From positions 1 through 5,300 of the forward strand of contig WGSR01000117.1 of NCBI GenBank assembly GCA_014871545.1: a stretch of 5,300 nt of DNA. Reading direction: 5' to 3'. The position numbers were made by a program, and so were the translations under genes. The notes under the pieces are model-generated. The model was not told where the DNA came from and did no database searches. It was given only the letters and a program-made list of their open reading frames with translations. The DNA is from Collinsella sp. GTDB taxonomy: Bacteria > Actinomycetota > Coriobacteriia > Coriobacteriales > Coriobacteriaceae. Shown piece by piece: positions 1 through 5,206 of this stretch; position 1 is the stretch's first letter, and every line of letters starts with the position of its first letter.

Positions 1-15
1 GTTGTAAAACACCCC

Positions 16-29
16 CGAGCATATGTTCG
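16..29. promoter_or_regulatory. LexA (SOS) box-like site
   Basis: CGAGCATATGTTCG matches the Gram-positive/actinobacterial LexA consensus CGAACNNNNGTTCG at nine of ten defined bases, with one A-to-G change in the left half. The right half site GTTCGA is perfect. If real, it would put an SOS-regulated gene just beyond the left edge, on the minus strand; which gene cannot be told from this window. Confidence 0.5.
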
Positions 30-30
30 A

Positions 31-50
31 AAACACAATATGTTGTGTTT
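31..50. repeat. Palindrome AAACACAA-4-TTGTGTTT
   Basis: Two perfect 8-base arms flank a TATG spacer, one base after the LexA-like box. This symmetric 20-base site has the shape of a dimeric repressor operator. I do not recognise the regulator. Confidence 0.4.
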
Positions 51-92
51 GCAGCAAAGGCGGGATGCCACCTGTAGAACCACGCCCGCGAA

Positions 93-118
93 CCTCAACC
101 TTCAAGTTGACCTTGAGG
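93..118. promoter_or_regulatory. MerR/SoxR-like dyad
   Basis: CCTCAA (93-98) and TTGAGG (113-118) form an inverted repeat with a 14-base spacer. The inner part, CTTCAAG, five bases, then CTTGAGG (100-118), resembles the CCTCAAG/CTTGAGG half-sites of MerR-family operators such as the SoxR box, with one mismatch and a spacer one base longer. No matching -10 with a 19-20-base spacer is clear and no MerR-type gene is in the window. Confidence 0.25.
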
Positions 119-153
119 CGATTTTTACGTCCCTTTACACGTCGTTCACATCG

Positions 154-169
154 CCCCCAAACTCCCCCA
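154..169 (-). promoter_or_regulatory. Two 10-bp-phased TGGGGG repeats (MraZ-box-like)
   Basis: On the minus strand TGGGGG occurs at 169-164 and 159-154, exactly ten bases apart. MraZ binds TGGGN repeats separated by five bases upstream of mraZ and the dcw cell-division cluster. The usual third phased repeat is missing; another TGGG (173-170) is out of phase. This is a weak match that would make sense only if mraZ lay beyond the left edge. Confidence 0.25.
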
Positions 170-210
170 CCCACGGTACACACGGCCCACCAACGCGTCG
201 GTGTCTGACG

Positions 211-282
211 AAAAATGGGACGGGCCCCAGATTGCCCATGTGCGCAAAAGTGCGTCTCGGCAATCTGGGGCCCGTCCCCTTT
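211..282 (-). terminator. Very long hairpin, probable terminator of pyrG-xerD and possible dispersed repeat
   Basis: Two arms at 217-236 and 259-278 are perfect 20-base inverted copies. One mismatch further out, A213-A215 can pair with T280-T282. Inside the 22-base loop CGCA (243-246) and TGCG (251-254) pair around AAAG. On the minus strand the stem is followed by ATTTTT, which fits intrinsic termination 32 bases after the xerD stop; on the plus strand CTTTAA follows, a weaker signal. The stem is much longer than an intrinsic terminator needs, so it may also be a REP-like or MITE-like dispersed element. Confidence 0.75.
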
Positions 283-285
283 AAC

Positions 286-295
286 ATTTATAAAT
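286..295. repeat. Ten-base AT-only palindrome between xerD and the hairpin
   Basis: ATTTATAAAT is a perfect palindrome in an AT-rich island (about 280-297) of otherwise GC-rich DNA, between the xerD stop and the long hairpin. It contains TATAAAT, so a promoter-like role is conceivable, but no gene follows on either strand nearby. Confidence 0.25.
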
Positions 296-313
296 ATGCA
301 GGTCAGCGAGGTG

Positions 314-1255
314 CTAGCGATGTGCCAACGGATGCGCCGCCAGATAGACCTCGGTCAGTTGCGTGCGGTCGACATGCGTGTAGACCTGCGTGGTCGAAAT
401 ATCGGCATGGCCCAAAATCTCCTGCAGCACACGCAGGTCGGCACCGCCCGCGAGCATGTGGGTGGCAAAGGAGTGGCGCAGGGTGTGGGGATGGAGCCCA
501 ACCAGCCCCACCTGGCGCCCATACCGCTCGCATATCGCATGCACGGCCTGGCGCGACAGGCGACGTCCGTTCTTATTTAAAAAGACCGCCGAGGTCTCCG
601 TCCCGTGAGCACGGGCGGCCAGGAGCGTGCGCCCGTCACCTATATAGTGTGCCAAGGCACGAGCCGCGCTTCCCACCAACGGGGCCAGACGCTCCTTGGA
701 GCCCTTACCGCGCACCAGGACAAACCCGTCATCGATATGGATATCGCCCACATCGAGCCCAACCAGCTCACTCACGCGCAAGCCGCAACCGTAAAGCACT
801 TCCAAGATGGCGTGATCGCGCAGTCCCATCTCGCCCTCGGGAAAGTCTTGATCGAGCAGTGCCGAGACGTCCTCCACCGAAAGGTATTCCGGCAGGCGAT
901 CTGCCTTTTTGGGCAGGCGCAACGCCGCCGTCGGGTTTTGGGCCACGGCCCCATCGCGCACCAAAAAGGCATGCAGGCCCTCCACGGCAGCAAGCGCGCG
1001 CTCCACCGAGGCGTCGGAATAGCCTCCGTCGCGGCGATCGGCAACAAAGCCCTCCACGACCTGACGGGTCACCTCTTCAAAAGACGCAATGTCAGCCCGC
1101 TCCAGATAGGCGCAGTACGTCGTCAGGTCACGACGGTAGGCCGCAATCGTGTTGCGCGCCAAACCCCGCTCGACCGCGAGGTAATCGAGATACTCCCCCG
1201 CCACCACAGCGAGCGACGAGGGAGTAGCTTCAGTATGTTCCTTATTCTCCGGCAC
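314..1255 (-). CDS. xerD: Tyrosine recombinase XerD (site-specific integrase/recombinase)
   Basis: This is a 313-residue tyrosine recombinase. In the known family, XerD with XerC resolves chromosome dimers at the dif site near the terminus, usually under FtsK control. The N-terminal SAM-like core-binding domain (about residues 13-97) contains EYLDYLAVERGLARNTIAAY. The catalytic domain (about 118-300) carries the full active-site set: R160 in GCGLRVSEL, K184 in VRGKGSKERL, H257 and R260 in HPHTLRHSFATHML, H283 in LGHADISTTQ and nucleophile Y292 in VYTHV. The ending in AAHPLA resembles the HHPRA tail of XerD more than XerC, and length is typical. I chose the GTG start at 1255: it lies two bases after the pyrG stop, whereas the frame extended upstream would overlap pyrG by 51 codons. 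No clear Shine-Dalgarno precedes it, so translational coupling is likely. A GTG about 17 codons further in is an alternative start. XerD rather than a phage integrase is inferred from the tail and the housekeeping context. Confidence 0.93.
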   Translation of the reverse strand: MPENKEHTEATPSSLAVVAGEYLDYLAVERGLARNTIAAYRRDLTTYCAYLERADIASFEEVTRQVVEGFVADRRDGGYSDASVERALAAVEGLHAFLVRDGAVAQNPTAALRLPKKADRLPEYLSVEDVSALLDQDFPEGEMGLRDHAILEVLYGCGLRVSELVGLDVGDIHIDDGFVLVRGKGSKERLAPLVGSAARALAHYIGDGRTLLAARAHGTETSAVFLNKNGRRLSRQAVHAICERYGRQVGLVGLHPHTLRHSFATHMLAGGADLRVLQEILGHADISTTQVYTHVDRTQLTEVYLAAHPLAHR

Positions 1256-1257
1256 CC

Positions 1258-2919
1258 TTAGTCCGTAGCGAGGTTCTTGGGCGTCACCTGCAGACGGTCG
1301 ACACCCTCGTGCTGGCCGATCGAAGCGCGCACGAACTCGCGGAACAGCGGCTGCGGGTTGGTCGGGCGGCTCTTGAACTCGGGATGAGCCTGGGTTGCCA
1401 CATACCACGGATGTACGTCGCGCGGCAGCTCGACCATCTCGACCAGACGCTCGTCGGGCGAAAGACCCGAGATTACCAGACCGGCGTCCTCGAGCTGATC
1501 GCGGAAGGCGTTGTTGAACTCAAAACGGTGACGGTGACGCTCGTAGACGAGCTCCTCGCCGTATGCCTCGCGCGCGAGGGTATCGGCGGCGAGCTTGCAC
1601 GGATAGGCGCCCAGGCGCATGGTGCCGCCCTTCTCGGTCACGTCCTCCTGCGAGCTCATCAGGTCGATGACACTATACGGGCCGTCCGGATCGAACTCGG
1701 AAGAGCTGGCGCCGGCAAGGCCGACCACGTTGCGGGCGAACTCGCACACGGCTACCTGCATACCCAGGCAAATGCCCAGATACGGAATCTTGTGCTCGCG
1801 GGCGAACTCGGCCGCGAGGATCTTGCCCTCCAGGGCGCGCTTGCCAAAGCCGCCAGGGACCAAGATGCCCGAGGCGTCACCCAGGACCTCGGAGACATTC
1901 TGCTCGTCGAGGCTCTCGCCATCGACCAGCTGCACGTCAACGTGGCGATCGTAGAACACACCAGCGTGGTGCAGGGCCTCGATAACCGACAGGTAGGCAT
2001 CGGGCAGCTGCGTATACTTGCCCACGACGGCGATCTTCACCTTGTCGGCGTGCTGGTTGGCATGGTTCTGCTTGCGCAGGAACTCGTTCCACTCGCTCAT
2101 GTCGCGCTCACGCGGGTCCAGACCCAGACGCTCGCAAATGCGCAGGTCAAAGTCCTGCTCGGCAAGCAACTGCGGAACATCGTAGATGCTCGCGCAGTCC
2201 TCGTTGGTAAAGACACAGTCGGTGTCGACGTCGCAGAAGCTTGCGATCTTGCCGCGGATGGCATCGTCGATATGGTGATCGGAGCGCAGAACGATAATGT
2301 CGGGCTGGATACCAAAGCTGCGGAGCTCCTTAACGGAGTGCTGCGTCGGCTTGGTCTTGACCTCATGGGCGGCGGCGATATAGGGAACGAGCGACACGTG
2401 GATGTAGCAGACGTTCTCGGGGCCGGCCTCCTTGCGATACTGGCGAATGGCCTCGACAAACGGCTGCGACTCGATGTCACCGATAGTGCCGCCCAACTCA
2501 GTGATGACCACGTCGGAGCCGGTCTGCTCCTCAATACGACGGAACTTATCCTTAATGGCGTTCGTGACGTGCGGAATCACCTGCACGGTGCCGCCCAAAA
2601 AGTCACCGCGACGTTCACGGGCGATCAGGCTCTTATAGATGGCACCAGTCGTAAAGTTGGAATCACGGGTCAGGTTCTCGTCAATAAAGCGCTCGTAGTG
2701 GCCCAGGTCCAGATCGGACTCGTAACCGTCCTCGGTCACAAAGACCTCACCATGCTGGAACGGGCTCATGGTGCCGGGGTCGACGTTCAGATACGGGTCG
2801 GCCTTTTGCATCGTTACCTTGTAGCCGCGCGACTTGAGCAGACGGCCCAGCGAGGCCGCGGTAATACCCTTGCCCAGAGACGAAACCACGCCGCCGGTCA
2901 CGAACACATGCTTGGTCAT
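1258..2919 (-). CDS. pyrG: CTP synthase (glutamine hydrolysing)
   Basis: CTP synthase (EC 6.3.4.2) makes CTP from UTP, ATP and glutamine, the last step of de novo pyrimidine nucleotide synthesis; it is cytosolic and tetrameric in known relatives. The 553-residue protein is full length. The amidoligase domain (about 1-270) has the P-loop SLGKGIT (14-20), ADPYLNVDPGTMSP (40-53), DLDLGHYERF with metal-binding D71, ELGGTIGDIES (141-151) with metal-binding E141, and the UTP/CTP-site segment KTKPTQHSVKEL (188-199). The class I glutamine amidotransferase domain (about 294-535) has VPGGFG (354-359), nucleophile C384 in GICLGMQ, and H512 and E514 in HPEF. No key residue is missing. The ATG start follows AGG with nine bases of spacing, a modest ribosome binding site. 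It has its own -10 element upstream and is followed at once by xerD, so the two are probably one transcript. Identity is essentially certain. Confidence 0.99.
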   Translation of the reverse strand: MTKHVFVTGGVVSSLGKGITAASLGRLLKSRGYKVTMQKADPYLNVDPGTMSPFQHGEVFVTEDGYESDLDLGHYERFIDENLTRDSNFTTGAIYKSLIARERRGDFLGGTVQVIPHVTNAIKDKFRRIEEQTGSDVVITELGGTIGDIESQPFVEAIRQYRKEAGPENVCYIHVSLVPYIAAAHEVKTKPTQHSVKELRSFGIQPDIIVLRSDHHIDDAIRGKIASFCDVDTDCVFTNEDCASIYDVPQLLAEQDFDLRICERLGLDPRERDMSEWNEFLRKQNHANQHADKVKIAVVGKYTQLPDAYLSVIEALHHAGVFYDRHVDVQLVDGESLDEQNVSEVLGDASGILVPGGFGKRALEGKILAAEFAREHKIPYLGICLGMQVAVCEFARNVVGLAGASSSEFDPDGPYSVIDLMSSQEDVTEKGGTMRLGAYPCKLAADTLAREAYGEELVYERHRHRFEFNNAFRDQLEDAGLVISGLSPDERLVEMVELPRDVHPWYVATQAHPEFKSRPTNPQPLFREFVRASIGQHEGVDRLQVTPKNLATD

Positions 2920-2937
2920 ATTGAGTTACCTGCGCTT

Positions 2938-2969
2938 CCCGTAGAAGTTGTCCATACACATCTTACGGG
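2938..2969 (-). promoter_or_regulatory. Inverted repeat in the pyrG 5' leader
   Basis: On the minus strand CCCGTA (2969-2964) is repeated inverted as TACGGG (2943-2938) with a 20-base loop; a few further bases can pair if a bulge is allowed. It sits between the predicted -10 element and the pyrG ribosome binding site (AGG at 2931-2929). The upstream arm would lie only a few bases from the predicted 5' end of the mRNA. There is no U-run after it, so it is not a terminator. A role in mRNA stability or translation is inference. Confidence 0.35.
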
Positions 2970-2974
2970 TCTTC

Positions 2975-2980
2975 ATTGTA
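2975..2980 (-). promoter_or_regulatory. Putative -10 element for pyrG-xerD
   Basis: TACAAT on the minus strand differs from the sigma-70-type consensus TATAAT by one base and lies 55 bases before the pyrG ATG. I found no convincing -35 hexamer 16-18 bases upstream, where the DNA is very GC-rich. The terminator immediately upstream supports an independent promoter here. Confidence 0.4.
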
Positions 2981-3040
2981 ATACTCGCGACGCGCGCCGC
3001 ACGCATTTTTTCTTACGCGCAATCGCATTTCTCCATCTCG

Positions 3041-3073
3041 AAACAAAACGCCGTCCGGTTGCCCAGGCGGCGT
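3041..3073 (-). terminator. Rho-independent terminator of the winged-helix gene
   Basis: On the minus strand ACGCCG (3073-3068) pairs with CGGCGT (3053-3048). After one C-A mismatch, CTGG pairs with CCGG around a GCAA (GNRA) tetraloop. The stem runs straight into TTTTGTTT. It begins 25 bases after the stop of the winged-helix gene and separates it from pyrG. Because pyrG is controlled by attenuation in some Gram-positive bacteria, it might act on transcripts reading into pyrG, but I see no competing antiterminator fold. Confidence 0.8.
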
Positions 3074-3097
3074 CGTTTCCACTATGAATGCACGCTG

Positions 3098-3436
3098 TTA
3101 TCGATCGGCGGCTTCATCCTCGATCAAGTCCTTCACGAGCATACCGGCACGGATGCCCTCTAGATACCATTCGCCACGCTCCGTGAGACAAATACCATTT
3201 GCGAGCTGGCCGCCGTCGTCGCTGTAGCGCGAGACGACCTCGATGATGTCTTCGGATTTCAAGCGTTCAATTGCCGCGCGGGCGCGATACGGAGACACCC
3301 CCACACGCTCGGCAAGCGTCTTGCGCGAGAAACCATACGGCCCGCCATTGTCTTCGGTTTGCTGGTCGATCTCCATCAACACCAGCACCTCGACACGCTT
3401 CATATCGTTGACACTCGCACGACCCTTGCCCGCCAT
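3098..3436 (-). CDS. Small winged helix-turn-helix DNA-binding protein
   Basis: This 112-residue soluble protein has no named relative that I recognise. Residues 12-30 form a hydrophobic helix followed by a polar linker (MKRVEVLVLMEIDQQTEDNG). Residues 36-65 read as a helix-turn-helix: FSRKTLAERVGVSPYRARAAI, then ERLKSEDII. Residues 66-90 could be the wing (VVSRYSDDGGQLANGICLTERGEWYL). The LTERGEWYL segment resembles the post-wing segment of MarR/PadR-like regulators. No ligand-binding domain, metal site or membrane segment is visible. The ATG start at 3436 was chosen because GAGGAGG lies five bases upstream; an in-frame GTG at 3490 gives 18 more residues but has no comparable site. It stands alone between two terminators, so it is probably monocistronic. 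A DNA-binding role is well supported; its target and signal are unknown. Autoregulation or control of pyrG is possible from position only. Confidence 0.85.
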   Translation of the reverse strand: MAGKGRASVNDMKRVEVLVLMEIDQQTEDNGGPYGFSRKTLAERVGVSPYRARAAIERLKSEDIIEVVSRYSDDGGQLANGICLTERGEWYLEGIRAGMLVKDLIEDEAADR

Positions 3437-3441
3437 AGCAG

Positions 3442-3448
3442 CCTCCTC
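3442..3448 (-). promoter_or_regulatory. Ribosome binding site deciding the winged-helix gene start
   Basis: GAGGAGG on the minus strand ends five bases before the ATG at 3436 and is close to the ideal anti-Shine-Dalgarno complement. It favours this ATG over the upstream in-frame GTG at 3490. Confidence 0.85.
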
Positions 3449-3523
3449 AAACCGAGCACGAGCATCTAACGCGCCGTGCGCGACCGACACACCTCACGAT
3501 GGCAGGTAATATCCATCATGCGG

Positions 3524-3539
3524 CATCCCGCTAAGGATG
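3524..3539 (-). repeat. Short hairpin in the winged-helix gene leader
   Basis: CATCC and GGATG pair perfectly around a six-base loop (TTAGCG on the minus strand). It lies just downstream of the predicted transcription start, in a leader of about 110 bases before the coding start. The stem is only five base pairs and has no U-run, so a regulatory role is unproven. Confidence 0.3.
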
Positions 3540-3553
3540 AAACAGTTACGGTT

Positions 3554-3559
3554 ATTGTA
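3554..3559 (-). promoter_or_regulatory. Putative -10 element for the winged-helix gene
   Basis: TACAAT, within TATACAAT on the minus strand, is one base from consensus and is identical to the pyrG -10 candidate. The surrounding stretch is AT-rich compared with the neighbouring genes. No good -35 is visible at 17 bases. The inferred leader is about 110 bases, longer than usual. GGCAGGTAA repeats lie on either side, at 3501-3509 and 3580-3588. Confidence 0.45.
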
Positions 3560-3592
3560 TACCGCTCTAATTGTTTCTAGGCAGGTAAACGG

Positions 3593-3614
3593 CTATTTTT
3601 CGCCGAAATAGGCG
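3593..3614. repeat. Overlapping dyads between the DUF1846 terminator and the regulator promoter
   Basis: CTATTT (3593-3598) and AAATAG (3606-3611) form one inverted repeat, and CGCC (3601-3604) and GGCG (3611-3614) form an overlapping alternative. The cluster lies just upstream of the expected -35 region of the winged-helix gene, a fitting position for an operator. It could equally be a secondary hairpin after the DUF1846 terminator. Confidence 0.3.
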
Positions 3615-3625
3615 CTTTATTGATC

Positions 3626-3658
3626 AAAAAGCCGTACCGGGCGCTAACCCGATACGGC
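3626..3658 (-). terminator. Rho-independent terminator of the DUF1846 gene
   Basis: An 11-bp stem (3658-3648 with 3641-3631, one G-U wobble) closes a six-base loop and is followed directly by TTTTT (3630-3626) on the minus strand. It lies 35 bases past the DUF1846 stop codon. The plus strand has no T-run, so it works in one direction only. Confidence 0.92.
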
Positions 3659-3692
3659 CAAAATGCAATGCAATTACCGCGGTGCTTCAAAC

Positions 3693-5174
3693 TTAGCGAT
3701 GGAAGAAACCGCGGCGCTCAAACTTGGGCTCGCAGCACACGTTGATACCCAGTTTGCGCAGTACCGTCTCGTCCGTCGGCGAGATAATCACGCTAAAGAA
3801 GGCGTCGCAGCCGCGCAGCTGCTCCAGGCCCGAAAGGACGCGAGCGGCCGTCTCACTCGTGGCCGAGGTGATCGACAGCGCCATAAGCGTCTCGTCGGTG
3901 TGAAGGCGCGGGTTTTTGCTGCCCAGGAAATGCGTCTTGAGCTTGCTGATGGGCTCGATCGCCTCATCGCTAATGACCTCGAGCTCAAGGTCGACGCCCG
4001 AGACATGCTTGAGGGCGTTCATAATGAGCGAACTTGCGGCGCCCAGGCGCGTGGAGGTCTTACCGGTCACCACGGAGCCATCGGGCATGACCATGGCACC
4101 CACGGGACCACCCGTCAGCTGCTCCCTGGTGAGGGCCGCCGAGCGCGCCGGTGAGTAGTTCTTATCGATGCCGGCTTTCTTCATAATAATCTTGAGACGG
4201 TCGACTTGCTCATCGCCCACGCCGGTACGGCGCACATTTTCGACCGCGGTAAAGTAGCGGCGGACGATCTCCATCTTGGAAGCGTCGCGGCAGGCATCGT
4301 CATCGGTGATGGCAAAGCCGACCATATTGACGCCCATGTCCGTAGGGCTCTGGTAGGGGCTCTTGCCCAGGATCTTTTCCATCAGGGCACGGACTACCGG
4401 GAAGGCCTCGACGTCGCGGTTGTAGTTGACCGTGGTCTTGTTGTAGGCCTCAAGGTGGAACGAATCGATGATATTGGCGTCGTCGAGGTCAGCCGTGGCG
4501 GCCTCGTAGGCAATATTGACCGGATGCGTCAGAGGAAGATTCCAGACCGGGAAGGTCTCGAACTTGGCATAGCCGGCGGCGGTACCGTGCTTATGCTCGT
4601 GATACAGCTGCGAGAGGCAAGTGGCGAGCTTGCCCGAGCCGGGGCCGGGTGCCGTCACGACAACGAGCGGACGCGTGGTCTCGACAAACTCGTTCTTGCC
4701 GTAGCCATCGTCGGACACGATCAGATCGACATCGTGCGGATACCCCTCGATGGGATAGTGCAGCTTGGCGGGAATACCGAGCGCATTCAGGCGGTTGCGG
4801 AACACATCGGCAGCAGGCTGGCCGGCGTACTGGGTGATGACCACAGCCGCGACGGCAAAGCCGTTGCCGCGGAACAGGTCAACCAGGCGCAGCACATCCT
4901 CGTCATAGGTAATGCCAAGGTCACCACGAGCCTTGTTTTTCTCGATGTGGTTCGCGTTGATCGCAATGATAACCTCGACATCGTCGGCGATGCTCTTGAG
5001 CATGCGGAACTTGCTGTCCGGTTCAAAACCCGGCAGCACGCGGCTGGCATGATAGTCATCGAACAGCTTGCCGCCAAACTCCAAATAGAGCTTGCCACCA
5101 AACTGCGAGATGCGCTCCTTAATGTGAGCAGCCTGCAGCTCGATATACTTCGCGTTGTCGAAACCCTGGCGCAT
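3693..5174 (-). CDS. DUF1846 / UPF0371 family protein
   Basis: This 493-residue protein belongs to the DUF1846 (UPF0371) family, widespread in Gram-positive bacteria; a structure exists from Corynebacterium diphtheriae, but I know of no established function. Family marks visible are the N-terminal ISQFGGKLYLEFGGKLFDDYHASRVLPG (22-49), EVIIAINANHIEKNKARGDLG (67-87), a P-loop-like TAPGPGSGK (174-182), FETFPVWNLPLTHPVN (205-220), HLEAYNKTTVNYNRDVEAFP (240-259), SPTDMGVNMVGFAITDD (276-292) and GKTSTRLGAASSLIMNALKH (371-390). Length matches the family. No signal peptide or membrane segment is seen, so it should be cytosolic. The ATG at 5174 was chosen because GGGAG lies six bases upstream and the family typically begins close to this residue; an ATG eight codons earlier (5198) has no ribosome binding site. 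A perfect TATAAT upstream and a strong terminator downstream suggest transcription apart from the following genes. Nucleotide binding through the glycine-rich loop is inference. Confidence 0.95.
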   Translation of the reverse strand: MRQGFDNAKYIELQAAHIKERISQFGGKLYLEFGGKLFDDYHASRVLPGFEPDSKFRMLKSIADDVEVIIAINANHIEKNKARGDLGITYDEDVLRLVDLFRGNGFAVAAVVITQYAGQPAADVFRNRLNALGIPAKLHYPIEGYPHDVDLIVSDDGYGKNEFVETTRPLVVVTAPGPGSGKLATCLSQLYHEHKHGTAAGYAKFETFPVWNLPLTHPVNIAYEAATADLDDANIIDSFHLEAYNKTTVNYNRDVEAFPVVRALMEKILGKSPYQSPTDMGVNMVGFAITDDDACRDASKMEIVRRYFTAVENVRRTGVGDEQVDRLKIIMKKAGIDKNYSPARSAALTREQLTGGPVGAMVMPDGSVVTGKTSTRLGAASSLIMNALKHVSGVDLELEVISDEAIEPISKLKTHFLGSKNPRLHTDETLMALSITSATSETAARVLSGLEQLRGCDAFFSVIISPTDETVLRKLGINVCCEPKFERRGFFHR

Positions 5175-5180
5175 GTATGG

Positions 5181-5185
5181 CTCCC
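5181..5185 (-). promoter_or_regulatory. Ribosome binding site deciding the DUF1846 start
   Basis: GGGAG on the minus strand ends six bases before the ATG at 5174. The alternative ATG at 5198 is preceded by AT-rich sequence with no purine-rich site. Confidence 0.65.
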
Positions 5186-5206
5186 GTCCCGTTTCCATTT
5201 AATGTT

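Larger units (their letters stand above)
1..210. other. Gene-free region with several dyads, probable control region of an off-window gene
   Basis: I find no convincing coding frame here on either strand; frames that cross it are antisense shadows with improbable compositions. The stretch holds a LexA-like box (16-29), an 8-bp-arm palindrome (31-50), a MerR/SoxR-like dyad (93-118) and two phased TGGGGG repeats on the minus strand (154-169). Lying after the pyrG-xerD terminator, it most likely serves a gene starting left of base 1 on the minus strand. Confidence 0.5.

Noticed and set aside
40..1227. A 395-codon plus-strand frame and a 218-codon plus-strand frame (605-1261).
   Set aside because: Both are antisense to xerD. 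The first is extremely rich in Pro, Arg and Ala and also crosses the long hairpin; neither shows a domain.
314..1255. xerD as a phage or integron integrase marking a mobile element.
   Set aside because: It is coupled to pyrG, has typical Xer length and tail, and no att-like repeats, tRNA target or phage genes are nearby.
1256..1408. Upstream extension of the xerD frame into pyrG.
   Set aside because: These 51 codons overlap the end of pyrG and read as Pro/Arg-rich sequence unlike any XerD N-terminus; the GTG at 1255 gives a normal length.
3041..3073. The hairpin before pyrG as a CTP-sensing attenuator of the Bacillus type.
   Set aside because: It lies upstream of the likely pyrG -10 and 25 bases after the preceding stop codon. 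No G-run transcript start or antiterminator is visible, so a plain terminator is simpler.
1309..3087. A 592-codon open frame on the plus strand.
   Set aside because: It lies almost wholly antisense to pyrG, whose motifs are unmistakable. Long antisense frames are common opposite GC-rich genes, and its protein has repetitive low-complexity composition with no recognisable domain.
3437..3490. Extended start (GTG at 3490) for the winged-helix protein.
   Set aside because: There is no well-placed ribosome binding site for it, whereas GAGGAGG sits correctly for the ATG at 3436.
3496..3528. A 10-codon leader peptide (MPHDGYYLPS) in the regulator's 5' leader.
   Set aside because: It has no good ribosome binding site, no run of regulatory codons and no attenuator after it; frames this short arise by chance.
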